DNA of 64,000 nucleotides from Burhinus oedicnemus (lineage: Eukaryota; Chordata; Aves; Charadriiformes; Burhinidae): NCBI GenBank assembly GCA_008921705.1, contig VFFE01008914.1:1372092-1436091 (forward strand), read 5' to 3'. Under the pieces are notes generated by a model, which was given only the letters and a program-made list of their open reading frames with translations, was not told the DNA's origin and made no database searches. The translations under genes were made by a program, and so were the position numbers. Position 1 is the first letter of the stretch. Every line of letters begins with the position of its first letter. This document shows positions 35,656 through 46,725 of this stretch, piece after piece.

Positions 35656-38410
35656 AAGCCTTACTAGACTGCATTCTTTCAGATAAAAACATGCATATCA
35701 GCTTTGTAGTTTGATTGCCTTATGGGCATAAAGCTTTGCATATTTACTGCCCATGAATCATACAAGTATGTGAAATCCAGTGAAGATTCAATTTTTCCTG
35801 CTAGATGCACCTCTAGCCGTTTAATTAAAATATGTATTATTAATAAAACTAGATTTAAGTCATATTTTTTACAGATATGACTGAAACATTAAGGGCAAAT
35901 TGTTTCGTACTTTCATAGTAATTTGCTTTTAATGTTTTGTGCCTTAATCAAGGTAATCCTAGGATAAGGTTTGTAGTGCTTGTGACTTCATGACGTTTAA
36001 GTTACAGAAAACAGATTTAAGAGTGTTCCAAAACAAAGTCACGTTTACTTATGAAATTAGCTCCAAATTTTTGCTGCAGAGGGAACCCTACGCAACAGCA
36101 AGACGCAATAAAATGTACCTTTTTAGAAAACTGTGCTTGGTGCACAGATTGCAATCTATTATATCCATCTTCACTAAATATGTGTCAGGTTATTGTTTTA
36201 TTCCAACTATTGTGAAGCCTTTAGATGTCACAGTTGCCCTGTTCACCCATCTTCCGTTCTGTGGTAAATTTTCCTAGCTCTCCTGTAAGGGACTGTACGT
36301 AGCAATACTGGTAGCTGCGGTGTAACTCATTTACGCATACCTGTTGGGAAACGATCAATAATGCTTTCTGCTTCATCGTATCCTGCCTACCATTTAATTC
36401 TGCAAATGTGTGGCTGTTTGTGTCTAATGGACCTTTTGGCCGCAACAAGCTTATTAATTACCTTTAAGAAAGATTTTAGTTTTTAATTTTAACTCAACTC
36501 CTGAGTTATATTATAAGCCTAATGGAAGTGTGAACAGCAGGAATTTGAGAGGCTATCTTCCCTGAGAAGGGTGTAAAATGTAAAGCATATCACTCAATTG
36601 TGATGAAAAATTTCTGATATGAAAGTCTTGAGTTTATTTGCCAATTAGAGAGGAAGCAGTGATAGTGAATAAGGGGAAGAATTTATGTTTTACATTCAAT
36701 TAACTTTTTTTTTGGCCTGTGAAGGATCACTGTATCTCTGTGGACAAGTCTGTTGGAATCCCTGGTTTATTATTTCATTCCATATTACTGAAATTAGTAC
36801 ACAGCAGCAAGTTTCCTTGACATTACAGGTGTACATAACAAGTTGACAGTTGAGAAAAAACACAGGGAAATCTGTGAGAGGTCTCCAGAGAGGAAACCAC
36901 AGGTCTGTCATGAGACCAACCTCCAGAGAACTCATGAAAACTACGGGAGAGGATTCCAATTTTATTTCAATTTAGCACCAGATTTTAATACTATCAGGAA
37001 AAAAAAAGTAAATGTTTGCAGCAAAAATGCAACCAATTTTTAGAAGTCAAGTACAGGAAAATTATTTGTATTCGAAAGTATGCCTTTGCCACATAGTTAT
37101 ATCTGCTTATAGAAAGTACACCTTATACTTTCCATATACTAATGTGTTGCTGATCTTCATAATTGTTCTCTTTACTCTTACCATTTAAAGGATAATTTGA
37201 CAATATGGCCTATACCAAATAAAAATAACATATATTAGTATAAGGAATAAAAATGGTTTAAAAAATCTTGACTCATACCTTTTAATAAAAAGCAAAGGTT
37301 TGCTGAAATACCCACTTAGTACAAACCAGAACAAAATGGCACATGTATTTTCTTTTTGTTTGCCTACTTGGTTTTTGAACCTTCAAGGGTCTCACATTCA
37401 AACTTTTCTATATAATTTTCTGTATAATTAGGAGAACATTTATGTCAGAAAAGGAAAATCAAGATTCCCCTCTAATGACTTCTGAAACTGGGGCTTTAAG
37501 AAAAACTGACAATAACATTTTAAGAATAGCAGTGCTGGCCTGACTGACAGATCTCTGGCCAAAGACTCATTTCTGTAAATGAAAAGAGAGTATGCACTCT
37601 CTCTATGGATAAAACATTACAAAATTACAGATACCACAAAGACAAAATGTATTCAGGAGTACCAATTTGATTTGTTACTGGCAAATTGTTCTTTGCTGTG
37701 GGCAGTCACACAGTAAAAAAGCAAGACATAGTCTTGGAAATTTAAAACTGTGGTGCAAATTAATCATAATCAGTGGCATTATAATGATACATATCTGTTG
37801 TATAACTGTATGCTCTGTTATCTTAACACTACCAAAAATAAGTTTAACATATTTTGTCAAAAAAAAATACTAATATATTTCCTCAACTGAATTGTTTATA
37901 ATAATATATATAGAACCTGTTGCATTTGCATAATATACTGCATAAATACCATACCCACTACATAAATATCATAAATTATATTCCGAAACATATATTCTAA
38001 AATGTGTATTCTAAATTCAGAAGACATTTAGCTTGTCATACTTTTAGCTGTCTTTTCTGTGTTTCTGTGTTTGAATGATTAAGTTGAACTCTCATGATTG
38101 CTAAAAGATGGTGAAAATTAAACTCGCATGCCTAACACCTTTTGGGAAATTTTAAAATAAATCTTTCATAAACATTCATTTTAGAAATTTGTTCTCATAT
38201 GGTTTTGCAAAGCAAAGTTCTGTTTCATTTTTACTTCCTATTGCAACAAAAACTCTTTAGAATGGACTTATTTGTTTAGAGTACAGAAATGACATATTCC
38301 TGATTCAACAATCACCCCTAAAAAATCTACATTACTCTTTTAGTAGTAGTACCTAAATTCAAAATTGGATCAACTCACAAATATTTGTGATATGATTGAG
38401 GACATTGGTT

Positions 38411-38428
38411 AAACAAACAAACAAACAA
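38411..38428. repeat. (AAAC)n microsatellite
   Basis: Four and a half perfect AAAC units. Confidence 0.95.
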
Positions 38429-39420
38429 GTTAAATTCATCATATATGTTGTTTTGTAATTAATTACTCATCTAAGCCTACTTTGTACATGATTTGTCATG
38501 GTTTGAATTACCGTAGGAACTTCAGACCTTTGGTGCAAAGCAGTGAAAATGTTATTTTCCTACCAAATGCAGCCTTGAAAATGCAAAGAAATAAGAGAGA
38601 AATCCACAACATCAAAAAGAAATTATGCTATTGCAATCACACCTATCAGACAATGATTTTCCTTTTCTATTGATTTCTGCACTGGTTTAGAAGAGGCATC
38701 ATATTTCAGGTGTCCCTACAGTTGACATTTTCCAGTGTCAAATATACCTAAGAATTTAATTTCATATCAAGATTTGTCCCTAGCAGTAGAACTGGAAATA
38801 CAATACTATTTTACGGAATGTGAATAAGGCACAATTATTAAATCAAACTACTGTTTATAACTTCATGCATTGACTTTGCTTACTGATTTAGTTCCAGATT
38901 TTGGAAATTCTTTCACCTCAGCACCGCTATTTTACAATTGGTCTTACTGCTATTCTGTTTTTTGGTGCAAGTATGATTCTACTTATCTGTATAATTCACC
39001 ATTCTGTTATCAGGAACCTTAGAAGAATGAACTCTTAAAATGCCCAGTATTCTGATTAAAGCTATGCAGACAAGATATTTCACCTTTAATATGACTGTTA
39101 GATTAGCAAATCTGTTTAATTCTTGCTGTTTTCTCCATTAATATTACTCCAGTACTTTTGTAAAGAAAAACCATGTTTGATGTTTAATTTCTGTTTCTAC
39201 GTTGTTTAGCCTAACTACATGGGAAAGTGTTATTAAGAGCTACCACAGCGAAGAATAACTGAAAATACTAAAATGACACTTATATACATGGTGAATAATG
39301 ACTATTTCTTCTCCAAATGTTATATATTTTTTAATAGCTGCTAATAGCTGAAATAGAAGGTGACAGTTGGACAGGCAAGCAGAGAGACAGCAAGTGCAAT
39401 TTGGTAAAAGAACTTGGACA

Positions 39421-39660
39421 GGATTCATCTAACCAACCCCAGATGTCTACACCTGAATAGTCCTTCCTAGAGCCAATGGAAAGAAAGAAAAAATGTACTT
39501 CCAGGGTGAGATTAATTTCATCCTAAAGTAGACATCTAGGGTAGGTCAGATGAGCAATGCCCTAGAATGTCTTATTTAGATGCTTTTTTGTAGACACCTA
39601 CATAGTAGACATGTAGAGCCAGATGGAAATGATATCCTCCCTTCTGTTCATATGGGATGG
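39421..39660. repeat. Possible old dispersed repeat, copy C
   Basis: The order GGATTCATCTAACC, AGATGTCTACACCTGA, GTGAGATTAATTTCATCCTAAAGTAGACATCTAG, GATGCTTTTTTGTAGACACCTAC is shared, with many mismatches, by 41057-41230 in the same direction. It looks like an old interspersed repeat of a TAGACACCTA type. Family and boundaries are uncertain. Confidence 0.35.
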
Positions 39661-41056
39661 TAAAATCTCTATTTCATTCAATGTTTTTCTACATCTTCTT
39701 TTACTCTGAAAAAGGGACAATCAGTCAGTTTCTCTCACTACAGTCATTCACCTCCGGAAAAGCCAGAGTGAGCAGCTGCAGAGAAAAAGTTTGCTGGGAC
39801 TGAGAAAAGTCCACTGAAGTCTTATGAAACAGGAGCAGATATCTCCTGTGTTTTGTTTTTACTGCAATAGTCCCTGTAGTTCACTTCTCTTTAAGCAGTG
39901 CACTGTTTAGAAGACAGACTTCACCACTAAGTTGGCTGGCCAGAAGGATTATACCGTGGGTCACAGGAGTAAAGTGGTATTGGTTATTCATGTTTAGCAA
40001 GCGGAAGGCATTTGCCTGTTGCTAAAGAGGTGTCCGCTGTTTTTACTGATCACACGATGGTATTGGCAATGAGCGCACCAATCAATACACACACTATTCC
40101 TCCTTGTACAGCAAATTTTATTGCACTGCTGGTATTTTTGACCTCTGGGAGTGAACTCAATGCTTTTGGTGGGTCCATGGGGAAAGCATATTTCTAAAGT
40201 GCTGCACTAATTCACTGCAGGAACAACTTTCTGCTCTAATAGAACATACTTTTGGTAAAATCAAAGAGTCTCTGCTCCGAACATCCATGCATAAAAGAAA
40301 ACAAATTGCTCCATCAATAGTGGAACTAATGAGTATATTTTCCATTGGACTGTTTTCTGTGCACCCCATACCTTTCTACTACAATACTCTTCATCCAGGT
40401 GACACTCTCACCGTAATGCCTTGTCTGTCCCTCATACCATGACAGCTCTAGAGTACTCCCAGTTGCTTATTGTGCCGAGCCCCTTCACTTTGTGAATTGT
40501 CCCATAACCCCTGCTGCAGAGCAGAAGGTGACATCCCTCAGCTGTTTGTCTGGAGCATACATTCATGCTTGTTCACCCACCAAAAATAAGGTACCTGTGG
40601 CTTTGCCTGTTCCTCTGCTGGAGAATTCCTCTGTTACTTCTACCTCTCCTTTCTCACTGTGTGAAAACCAACATATTCTTTGCATGTTTTTACATATTTG
40701 GACTTAGATTCAAATGCCAGTGGCCAATAGAAGGACAGATTTTAGATTAATATATAGCAAAGAGTCCTCCTGGAAGAATGGGCAGGGCAATGGGACAGAG
40801 CTCTGTGGGATATTTGTCTGGTTACCAGCTTTTCATCTTTTCTTGTCATTCTCTTCTACAGAGCTCATTTGGCAACTATCTCTTCCCAGTCATTGACTCA
40901 AGAGAAACAGCTTTTCATGGGCTGACAGACCATACAATGGTTTAGTCTTAAGATGCTGAGTACAGCAATTTCAAGAACTAGTCACTAGGGATATACTTGT
41001 CTTTATTTAGGCTGCAGGGTCATGGAAGCATCATGAAGTCAAGCATGCTCGTTAAT
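39661..41056. other. Non-coding DNA, no gene seen
   Basis: Less AT-rich than average, with several 60-70 codon open frames on both strands and no recognisable protein. No splice-bounded exon stands out. Confidence 0.4.
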
Positions 41057-41340
41057 GGGATTCATCTGACCCAAGTTAGATATCTGCGGAAGAGATACAT
41101 ACATATGAGATAGTGACTGCAGGCTTCCCATATGTGGAAATAAAGCAGTGTGATTCATTTTATTCTAATGCCAGCATCAAAACTTATCTGATGTATAAAT
41201 GCCTGGAAGTACCTTTTTTATACTACTGACTCTGAAGTGCCACTGAAGGTCACTTATAAATTTAGGTGGCATGAATTCAATCCTGAATGCCTCCACTTCT
41301 TGGATAGGCAGCCTACACTGAGCCTAAGCTCAGGCCACAT
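41057..41340. repeat. Possible old dispersed repeat, copy D
   Basis: It opens with GGGATTCATCTGACCC and TTAGATATCTGC, and continues with GTGATTCATTTTATTCTAA, matching the motif order at 39421-39540. The similarity becomes weak after about 41230. It lies about 120 bp before a CR1 copy. Confidence 0.3.
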
Positions 41341-41460
41341 GAGTCTCATTTGTCTTTGTAGCAGGTGACACTGGGGAACTCTTAGGAAGAAACCCCAGCC
41401 AATTTATCTGACTAGTGTTGGCCAGGTACCATCTCCAACCTTGAAATCACTACTGAGAAG

Positions 41461-41682
41461 CAGAACCACAGAATCATACAGTCATTTAGGTTGGAAGGGA
41501 GCCCACAAGAACATCTAGTTCTAACCCCCTGCTCATCAGGGTCACCTAGATCAGGTTGCCCAACGCCATATCCGGGCAGGTTGTGAGTATCTCCACAGAT
41601 GGAGACTTCACAACACCCTGGGGAACCTGTGCCAGTGTTTGACCATCCTTACAGTAAAAAACTGTTTTCTTCTGTTCAGAAG
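41461..41682 (-). repeat. CR1 LINE 3' fragment, about 0.22 kb
   Basis: CAGAACCACAGAATCATACAG, GGTTGGAAGGGAGCC, ACATCTAGTTCTAACCCCCTGCTCATCAGGGTCACCTAGATCAGGTTGCC and the GTTTGACCATCCTTACAGTAAA block follow CR1 3' order. It is sense on the minus strand, moderately diverged, and truncated just inside ORF2. Confidence 0.93.
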
Positions 41683-42332
41683 CAGTATCTGTGCCACAAT
41701 TCTGTCTGACAAATGAAACTAAGAAAACCGGTTCACAGGCATTAAAGGCTTTGTGAGTTAGTTTAGATCTATAATAATGGCGATTGATATACATATGCAT
41801 CAATATATAAATTTAAACATATTATATCTGATATGCATATGAATAAACATACATATAAAATCTACCTCTTTAGGATGTCATGGTTTATATACAGCATCTT
41901 AGAAAGCTACAACTTGTTTTAATTCTCAGACTTAGCTTAGCTTAAGTCAAACCCAGACCTTCCTGCATTTCTCTGAATGTAACTAAAATGCATGTAAAAT
42001 ATTTCCTATTGATAAACTGTATCCAATATGACTAGATATTTAGGATTGAAGGTACCATAGGCAATGCATATTTGATAACAGAGCTGACACTGTGTCCAGA
42101 ATACATATGATATTGGAAATGAAGGTCACTAGCAGCTCTGTTTCAAATCTATGTGAATTGTTATGTATCAGGGTACTGTAGTGAACCACTCAGCTCAGAT
42201 TGTCAGATAGTTCCCCATATTTAACTGAATTATGTCTCCTGGTTTGATCCTGATCCTTATTTGATCCCTTTCTTTGGGGTTTGTGAGTCTATGTTTGGAG
42301 TACAGGTATTGCTTGACAGAGTCAAGCAAAAG

Positions 42333-42556
42333 ATGCATCAAAGGAAATTCAGGTTACTTATAAGGAAGAAATTCTGCACTATAAGGCTGTGTAATCTCCA
42401 TTCTTGGAGATACTTAAAACTTGCCTGGAGCCATAAGTAACCATAACCTGGAGCCTTAAGAGCCATAAGTAACCTGCTGTAACTTTAAAGCTAGCCTTGC
42501 TCTGAAAGAAGGACCGGACTTGTAGAGGTACCTTAAACAGAAGTTATTCTATGAAT
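42333..42556 (+). repeat. Old CR1 3' remnant, plus sense
   Basis: AAGGAAATTCAGGTTACTTATAAGGAAGAAATTCTGCACTATAAGGCTGTGTAATCTCC, then ATTCTTGGAGATACTTAAAACTTGCCTGGA, and finally TTATTCTATGAA give the CR1 sense-strand order through to the octamer tail. An inner piece (GAGCCATAAGTAACC) is duplicated. It is more diverged than the minus-sense copies. Its 3' tail faces the tail of the younger CR1 at 42687, about 130 bp away. Confidence 0.85.
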
Positions 42557-42686
42557 TTATATGGGGGAAGGAAGGAATTAGGGACAATAGATATCCCCAT
42601 CCTCCCTTGTTTTCACCTTCAAATTCCATCCATCCCCTTCCTTTACAAAGACAGCTGTTTCCAGTGCAAGTGGGCAGGTAAAGGGC
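42557..42686. other. Spacer between facing CR1 tails
   Basis: A short pyrimidine-rich unique sequence with no feature. It would be the loop if the facing CR1 copies paired. Confidence 0.4.
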
Positions 42687-42976
42687 TTCATAGAATCATA
42701 GAATGGTTTAGGTTGGAAGGGACCTTAAAGATCATCTAGTTTCAACCCCCTTACCATGGGTGAGGGACACCTCCCACTAGACCAGATTGCTCAAAGCCCC
42801 ATCCAACCTGGCCTTGAACACTTCCAGGGATGGGGCCTCCACAGCTTCCTTGGGCAACCTGTTCCAGTGCCTCACTACCCTCATAATAAAGAATTTCTTG
42901 CTGAGATCTATTCTAAATCTACCCTCTTCCAGTATGAAGCCATTACCCCTCATTCTATCACTACATGCCCTTGTAC
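42687..42976 (-). repeat. CR1 LINE 3' end, about 0.29 kb
   Basis: TTCATAGAATCATAGAATGG, TTGGAAGGGACCTTAAAGATCATCTAG, and the GGCCTTGAACACTTCCAGGGATGGGGCCTCCACAG and CTTGGGCAACCTGTTCCAGTGCCTCACTACCCTCAT blocks are close to the common avian CR1 3' sequence. The copy is truncated near CATGCCCTTGTAC. It is sense on the minus strand. Confidence 0.96.
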
Positions 42977-45789
42977 AATGCAGCAGGAATGGTCCCAGCT
43001 AGGAGGTATTGCCAGGTGCAGCAGAGCTTTTGCCCTCCAACAGGGCCATAGGAGCCCCAACAAATAGGTCAGTAGCTTACGTTACTGCTGACTCCCAGGT
43101 TAAGCCTATGCAGATGCTGTTGACAGTTGGCAGCCCCCTGGCCCTTTGCAAGCCTAATGGTTTATGGCAACAAATTCAGCTGTAAATTTTACCAGCTAGT
43201 CCTAAATAACTTTGCTGTAAGAAACCTCCAACCACCTAAGAAAGACTGTGGAAAGCAGTGGAGAATACAGAAATAAATGATGTGGATATATATACATATT
43301 TAATTATATATCTATACCAACTAAAGATGAAGGTTGGAGACCCCACAGGTGAGAGGACATATTTCCAATCACCCAGACTAATGCTGGATAAAACCCTTGC
43401 TTGGTCATTTGGGACAAAAAAAAAGTACTGAGTTGAAGTTTCTATCTTGCAATAATTCTTTAAAAGCAAGAGAAAGAAAAACACTCAATAAAGGAGGGAT
43501 GGCAACCAAAGCATTTGAACTGGAGACTGTGCTAGCAGACCTTATAGAAGATTGTAGGACTGTTCAGTAACCTCTGATCAGTCTTGCAAGAGAACAGATC
43601 TGGTCAAAATGGTCAGGGAGAAATAAGTACTCTAAATGTCCTCATGTCCCTGCTGCAGCATGCAGCATAGATTATATCAGCTGAAGAACATGCACTATGC
43701 TAACACATATTGTGTTAGCACATCCTAAATTTTAATTAATTTGAAGGCTAGAAGGAAAGAAAGAAATGTAATCTGAGAAAATCTTTTTTTTGGAAGGGAA
43801 ATACAAGCAAGCAGCAGACATCTGTTTATTATTGGTTCAATGGTTCAGAATTCTCTGCTGAAGAGAGTGAGGAGGCATTAAAAGAATTCCCTGAGACAGA
43901 CTAACTTACATTGGCATTGAATCCATGCAGTGTTGAAGAAAAACAGATGTGCAGTCATCTAAGTGTGAGAGAAACAGCTCTGCAACTCCAAAAAGACAGA
44001 AAAAATGGTAGTTCCAAGACTTTAGGGTTTCCATTCAGAGGCTCATCATACGTGATTCATTAGCATGTGACTTTAACACATTGCTTCAATAGTGCAAAGA
44101 GCCAGATGTGTCTCCTTCCTAAGGATTTCTCTGTGTTCGCTGGGTCCTGAGCATCCTTCTGCCACAGTTTCTAGACTGCCTATTCTTTATGTGGCCACAA
44201 TTTACAGTGTTTCCAGGAGTAAATTGTTCCAGAGACGTGCCTAGCCTACTTCTGTACTCCAGTAATCTGCCAATAGATGCAGGTTTAAATCTATTACTCA
44301 CTGCAAACATTGCAGCAGCCACGCGTTAGTGTTACTGCACTCACCTCTGGACCAAAGAGCTGCAGCCATAAAAGTCTTTACTTTTCATTGTATTTGGCCT
44401 TGTCTGACGTTTGCTGGTGCTTGCTTTCTCCGTTGCAGCTAAATATTATTCAAAATCGAATTTAATTTGCACTTTTTTTCCCCTAATAACTGCAGTAGGA
44501 ATTCCTGTCCTCTTAGAAGTGTTGATACACAGAACTGAAGACTATAAGGTCGTCTGCTCTCTTAAGGTCACCGGACCCTCCAAACCAAGAAAGTAGGGGT
44601 TCAGTTCTGCAAAATCTTGGAAATGACTCCTTCCCAGAGCATTTTGTATTCATCACAGGAATGTTTAAAGCCTTCTCTGCTGAATAAGCCCTTATATCCA
44701 TTTATGTCACTGGATATAGCACTGCTCTGCAGGATTCACACTTTCAAGGAGAATAAATTAAATTTCCCCCCATACGGGACAATTGAACATTGAACATATG
44801 GACATCCCAGCATTTTGGTCTTCTTTTGTTTTCCCCCATTAGGAGGTGTAAATACAAATAAGCATAAAAAAAATTAAAGTGCTCTTCAAAGAAAAATGCT
44901 GAAAACTGAAAGAGTACACTGCTGCAGTGGAAATACATCAGGTTAATGCCATTTTTAGATTCCTCACAGCAACAGCTGGACAGCTCTTAAAAAAAAATAA
45001 ATAGAAAGTTGTTTTAGAGAGAGGATCTTAACTATAAAATCATCAGTTTGTTATCAGAGAATGTCAAATCCCACTAGCAAATGCCTAGCTTTATATTTCT
45101 TTAATAGTTGCAAGTACTGCAAAACCTGAATTGGGTCAAACTGCTTTTAACCTGGCCGAAAAAAATCTAAGGATGAGATTGTTCAATTCTATCAATTCTT
45201 CATTTCCTATTACCAGAAATCCTGTTTGGGGGTTTCAATATATGAAAGGTAAAAAGATCACAAGGCAACACAGAAGCAGGTAAATATTGACAGATCCAAA
45301 GCACATACCAGTGCCCTACTGAGAGTTAAAACAACCGCCTGTGCTGCTCAGGGACTGAGTCAATCCTATGGATGGGAGCTGTCAGGGTAAAACTTTCGCC
45401 GTTTTCTCATTTTTGCTGTATAAATGTGTTCCTTCTATTAGATTTCTTTATCCCTTTTAGCCTTTCTAAATGACAATTAAGTCTGCCTACCCTATCAATA
45501 GCAGGTAATTTATTTGTTTCTACAGCTGAGCCTGACCTTCATTGATTTTATTGGAGTAATTTGCTGGAAATGATTTTTTAATGTTAGATTTATTACACAG
45601 GCACTTCATTGTCCGATAAATGAAGTAAATTGTATTTTAAAAGTAGCAAAATAAAAGAACTACTGAAATTTGAATGAGTTTTTTACAAGCGTATTAGCTC
45701 AAAAGGTCCCTTATGCATCTCTTGTATGGACCCCAGTTTGCAAACAAGAGATTTTATTCTGGGCTTGTGCGTACTAGTTTCCCAAAAGC
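42977..45789. other. AT-rich non-coding DNA, no gene seen
   Basis: No supported gene. The stretch includes a 10-bp perfect stem-loop at 43698-43720, listed separately, and several A/T runs. Minus-strand open frames of 60-80 codons are not protein-like. Confidence 0.45.
43698..43720. other. Compact 10-bp stem-loop
   Basis: TGCTAACACA pairs exactly with TGTGTTAGCA across a 3-base loop (TAT). There is no T-run after it and no adjacent gene. Function is unknown. Confidence 0.85.
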
Positions 45790-46560
45790 ATAAGCGCAGA
45801 AACAGACCCGGGTGCTGTGAGCAGCGGTGCTGTAGGGTCACCGGCCGCCCGTGGTGAGGGACTGTGCCCTCCCCGCTTGTCCCGACTCGCACCGTGTGCA
45901 CTCTCATCTGGTTCAACGGGGCTGGTACTGGGTATGAAGAAAGATGTTGAAAAAGAGCCTTTTAATTTGTTGATGTCTTTCTCCATTTCTTGCCTGTCTT
46001 CCTCAGTGTTCAAACCTCTTGCTTGCTCTGCTTTAACCGGTCACAGCTGGGAGTAGGATTTGTGACTCGCTCACCTTTTAGATCTGCTTTCTGTAGTGGT
46101 TTGATTACTCTGCGTAAAGACACTGCCAACTCTCCTGGAGAACAGTAAATTACGAATTGCCACCTCTACCTTTCAGTGTAGTTAATAGTCAGATTCTTAG
46201 CCGAGTATAACGGAGGCATAAGTTTCCATTGCACTTAGATTAAAAAAAAAAAGGATTTGCATTTTTGTGTGACTTTCATCTTTTAGGTGTTTTTGTGCAC
46301 ACAAAATGTTGCCGCACTGTGCTATGCCAAGCAAAGTTCGCTTTCAAGAGCCTCCACTGAGGCACTGCATCTCTCTGCTGTCTCGATGAAGGGCTCTGCC
46401 ATCAAGCCACGATTGCAGCCCTGCAGGACGGACGACGATGCTGAGCAGTATTGGCATAACCTGCTCTCCTTTATAACACCTCCCTCCCGCTGCCATCACT
46501 GCGTTGTGGAACTAAGGGACGACGTTTGCTGCCATCGTGCTGCTCATGCCACTTGGGTAA
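45790..46560. other. CpG-richer patch, possible exon or regulatory DNA
   Basis: The segment 45794-45918 holds eleven CpG dinucleotides in about 125 bp, and 46305-46575 holds about thirteen more, against a sparse background. Overlapping open frames of about 80 codons occur on both strands at 45774-46056, and one of 104 codons on the plus strand at 46287-46601. The minus-strand frame reads EEDRQEMEKDINKLKG, a charged stretch, but I recognise no protein and no strong splice signal. It may be a small unmethylated island, an unknown exon, or an old GC-rich repeat. Confidence 0.35.
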
Positions 46561-46589
46561 AATGGGTGTACGCTCAGCCTTTATCTGCC

Positions 46590-46725
46590 TTGCCTATTTA
46601 AATTGTAAGCTCCTCAGCACTTGGATTGTCTGCTACACTGCGTCTGTGCAGCACTTAAAACACTTGGCACACTTAGAATCACCTTTAATAAACGTAATAA
46701 AATAATAATAGTAATAATAATATAG
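46590..46725 (+). repeat. Probable L2/MIR-like 3' tail
   Basis: AAATTGTAAGCTCCT, GGATTGTCTGC, CTGTGCAGCACTTAAAACACTTGGCACA and a final AATAATAATAGTAATAATAA tail follow the order of the 3' end shared by L2 LINEs and MIR-type SINEs in amniotes (ATTGTAAGCTCCT, GGGACTGTCT, CAGCGCCTAGCACA, then a short simple repeat). I recognise it by motif order only. The 5' extent is unknown and may reach into the CpG-richer patch. Confidence 0.45.

Larger units (their letters stand above)
33537..39420. other. AT-rich non-coding DNA, no gene seen
   Basis: No exon, RNA gene or named transposon is visible. There is a TTG/TTA-rich microsatellite at 35612-35655 and an (AAAC)n tract at 38411-38428. Parts of 34.85-36.5 kb have a mixed, low-repeat composition that could be conserved non-coding DNA, but this is a guess. 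Confidence 0.45.

Noticed and set aside
41790..41865. AT-rich imperfect palindrome near ATATGCATCA
   Set aside because: The symmetry comes almost entirely from A/T alternation and is expected by chance in such sequence.
45774..46013. Minus-strand frame with EEDRQEMEKDINKLKG as a real exon
   Set aside because: Charged and protein-like, but I cannot match it to a family, the frame starts at TTG, and the splice signals are weak. Kept only as part of the CpG-rich patch.
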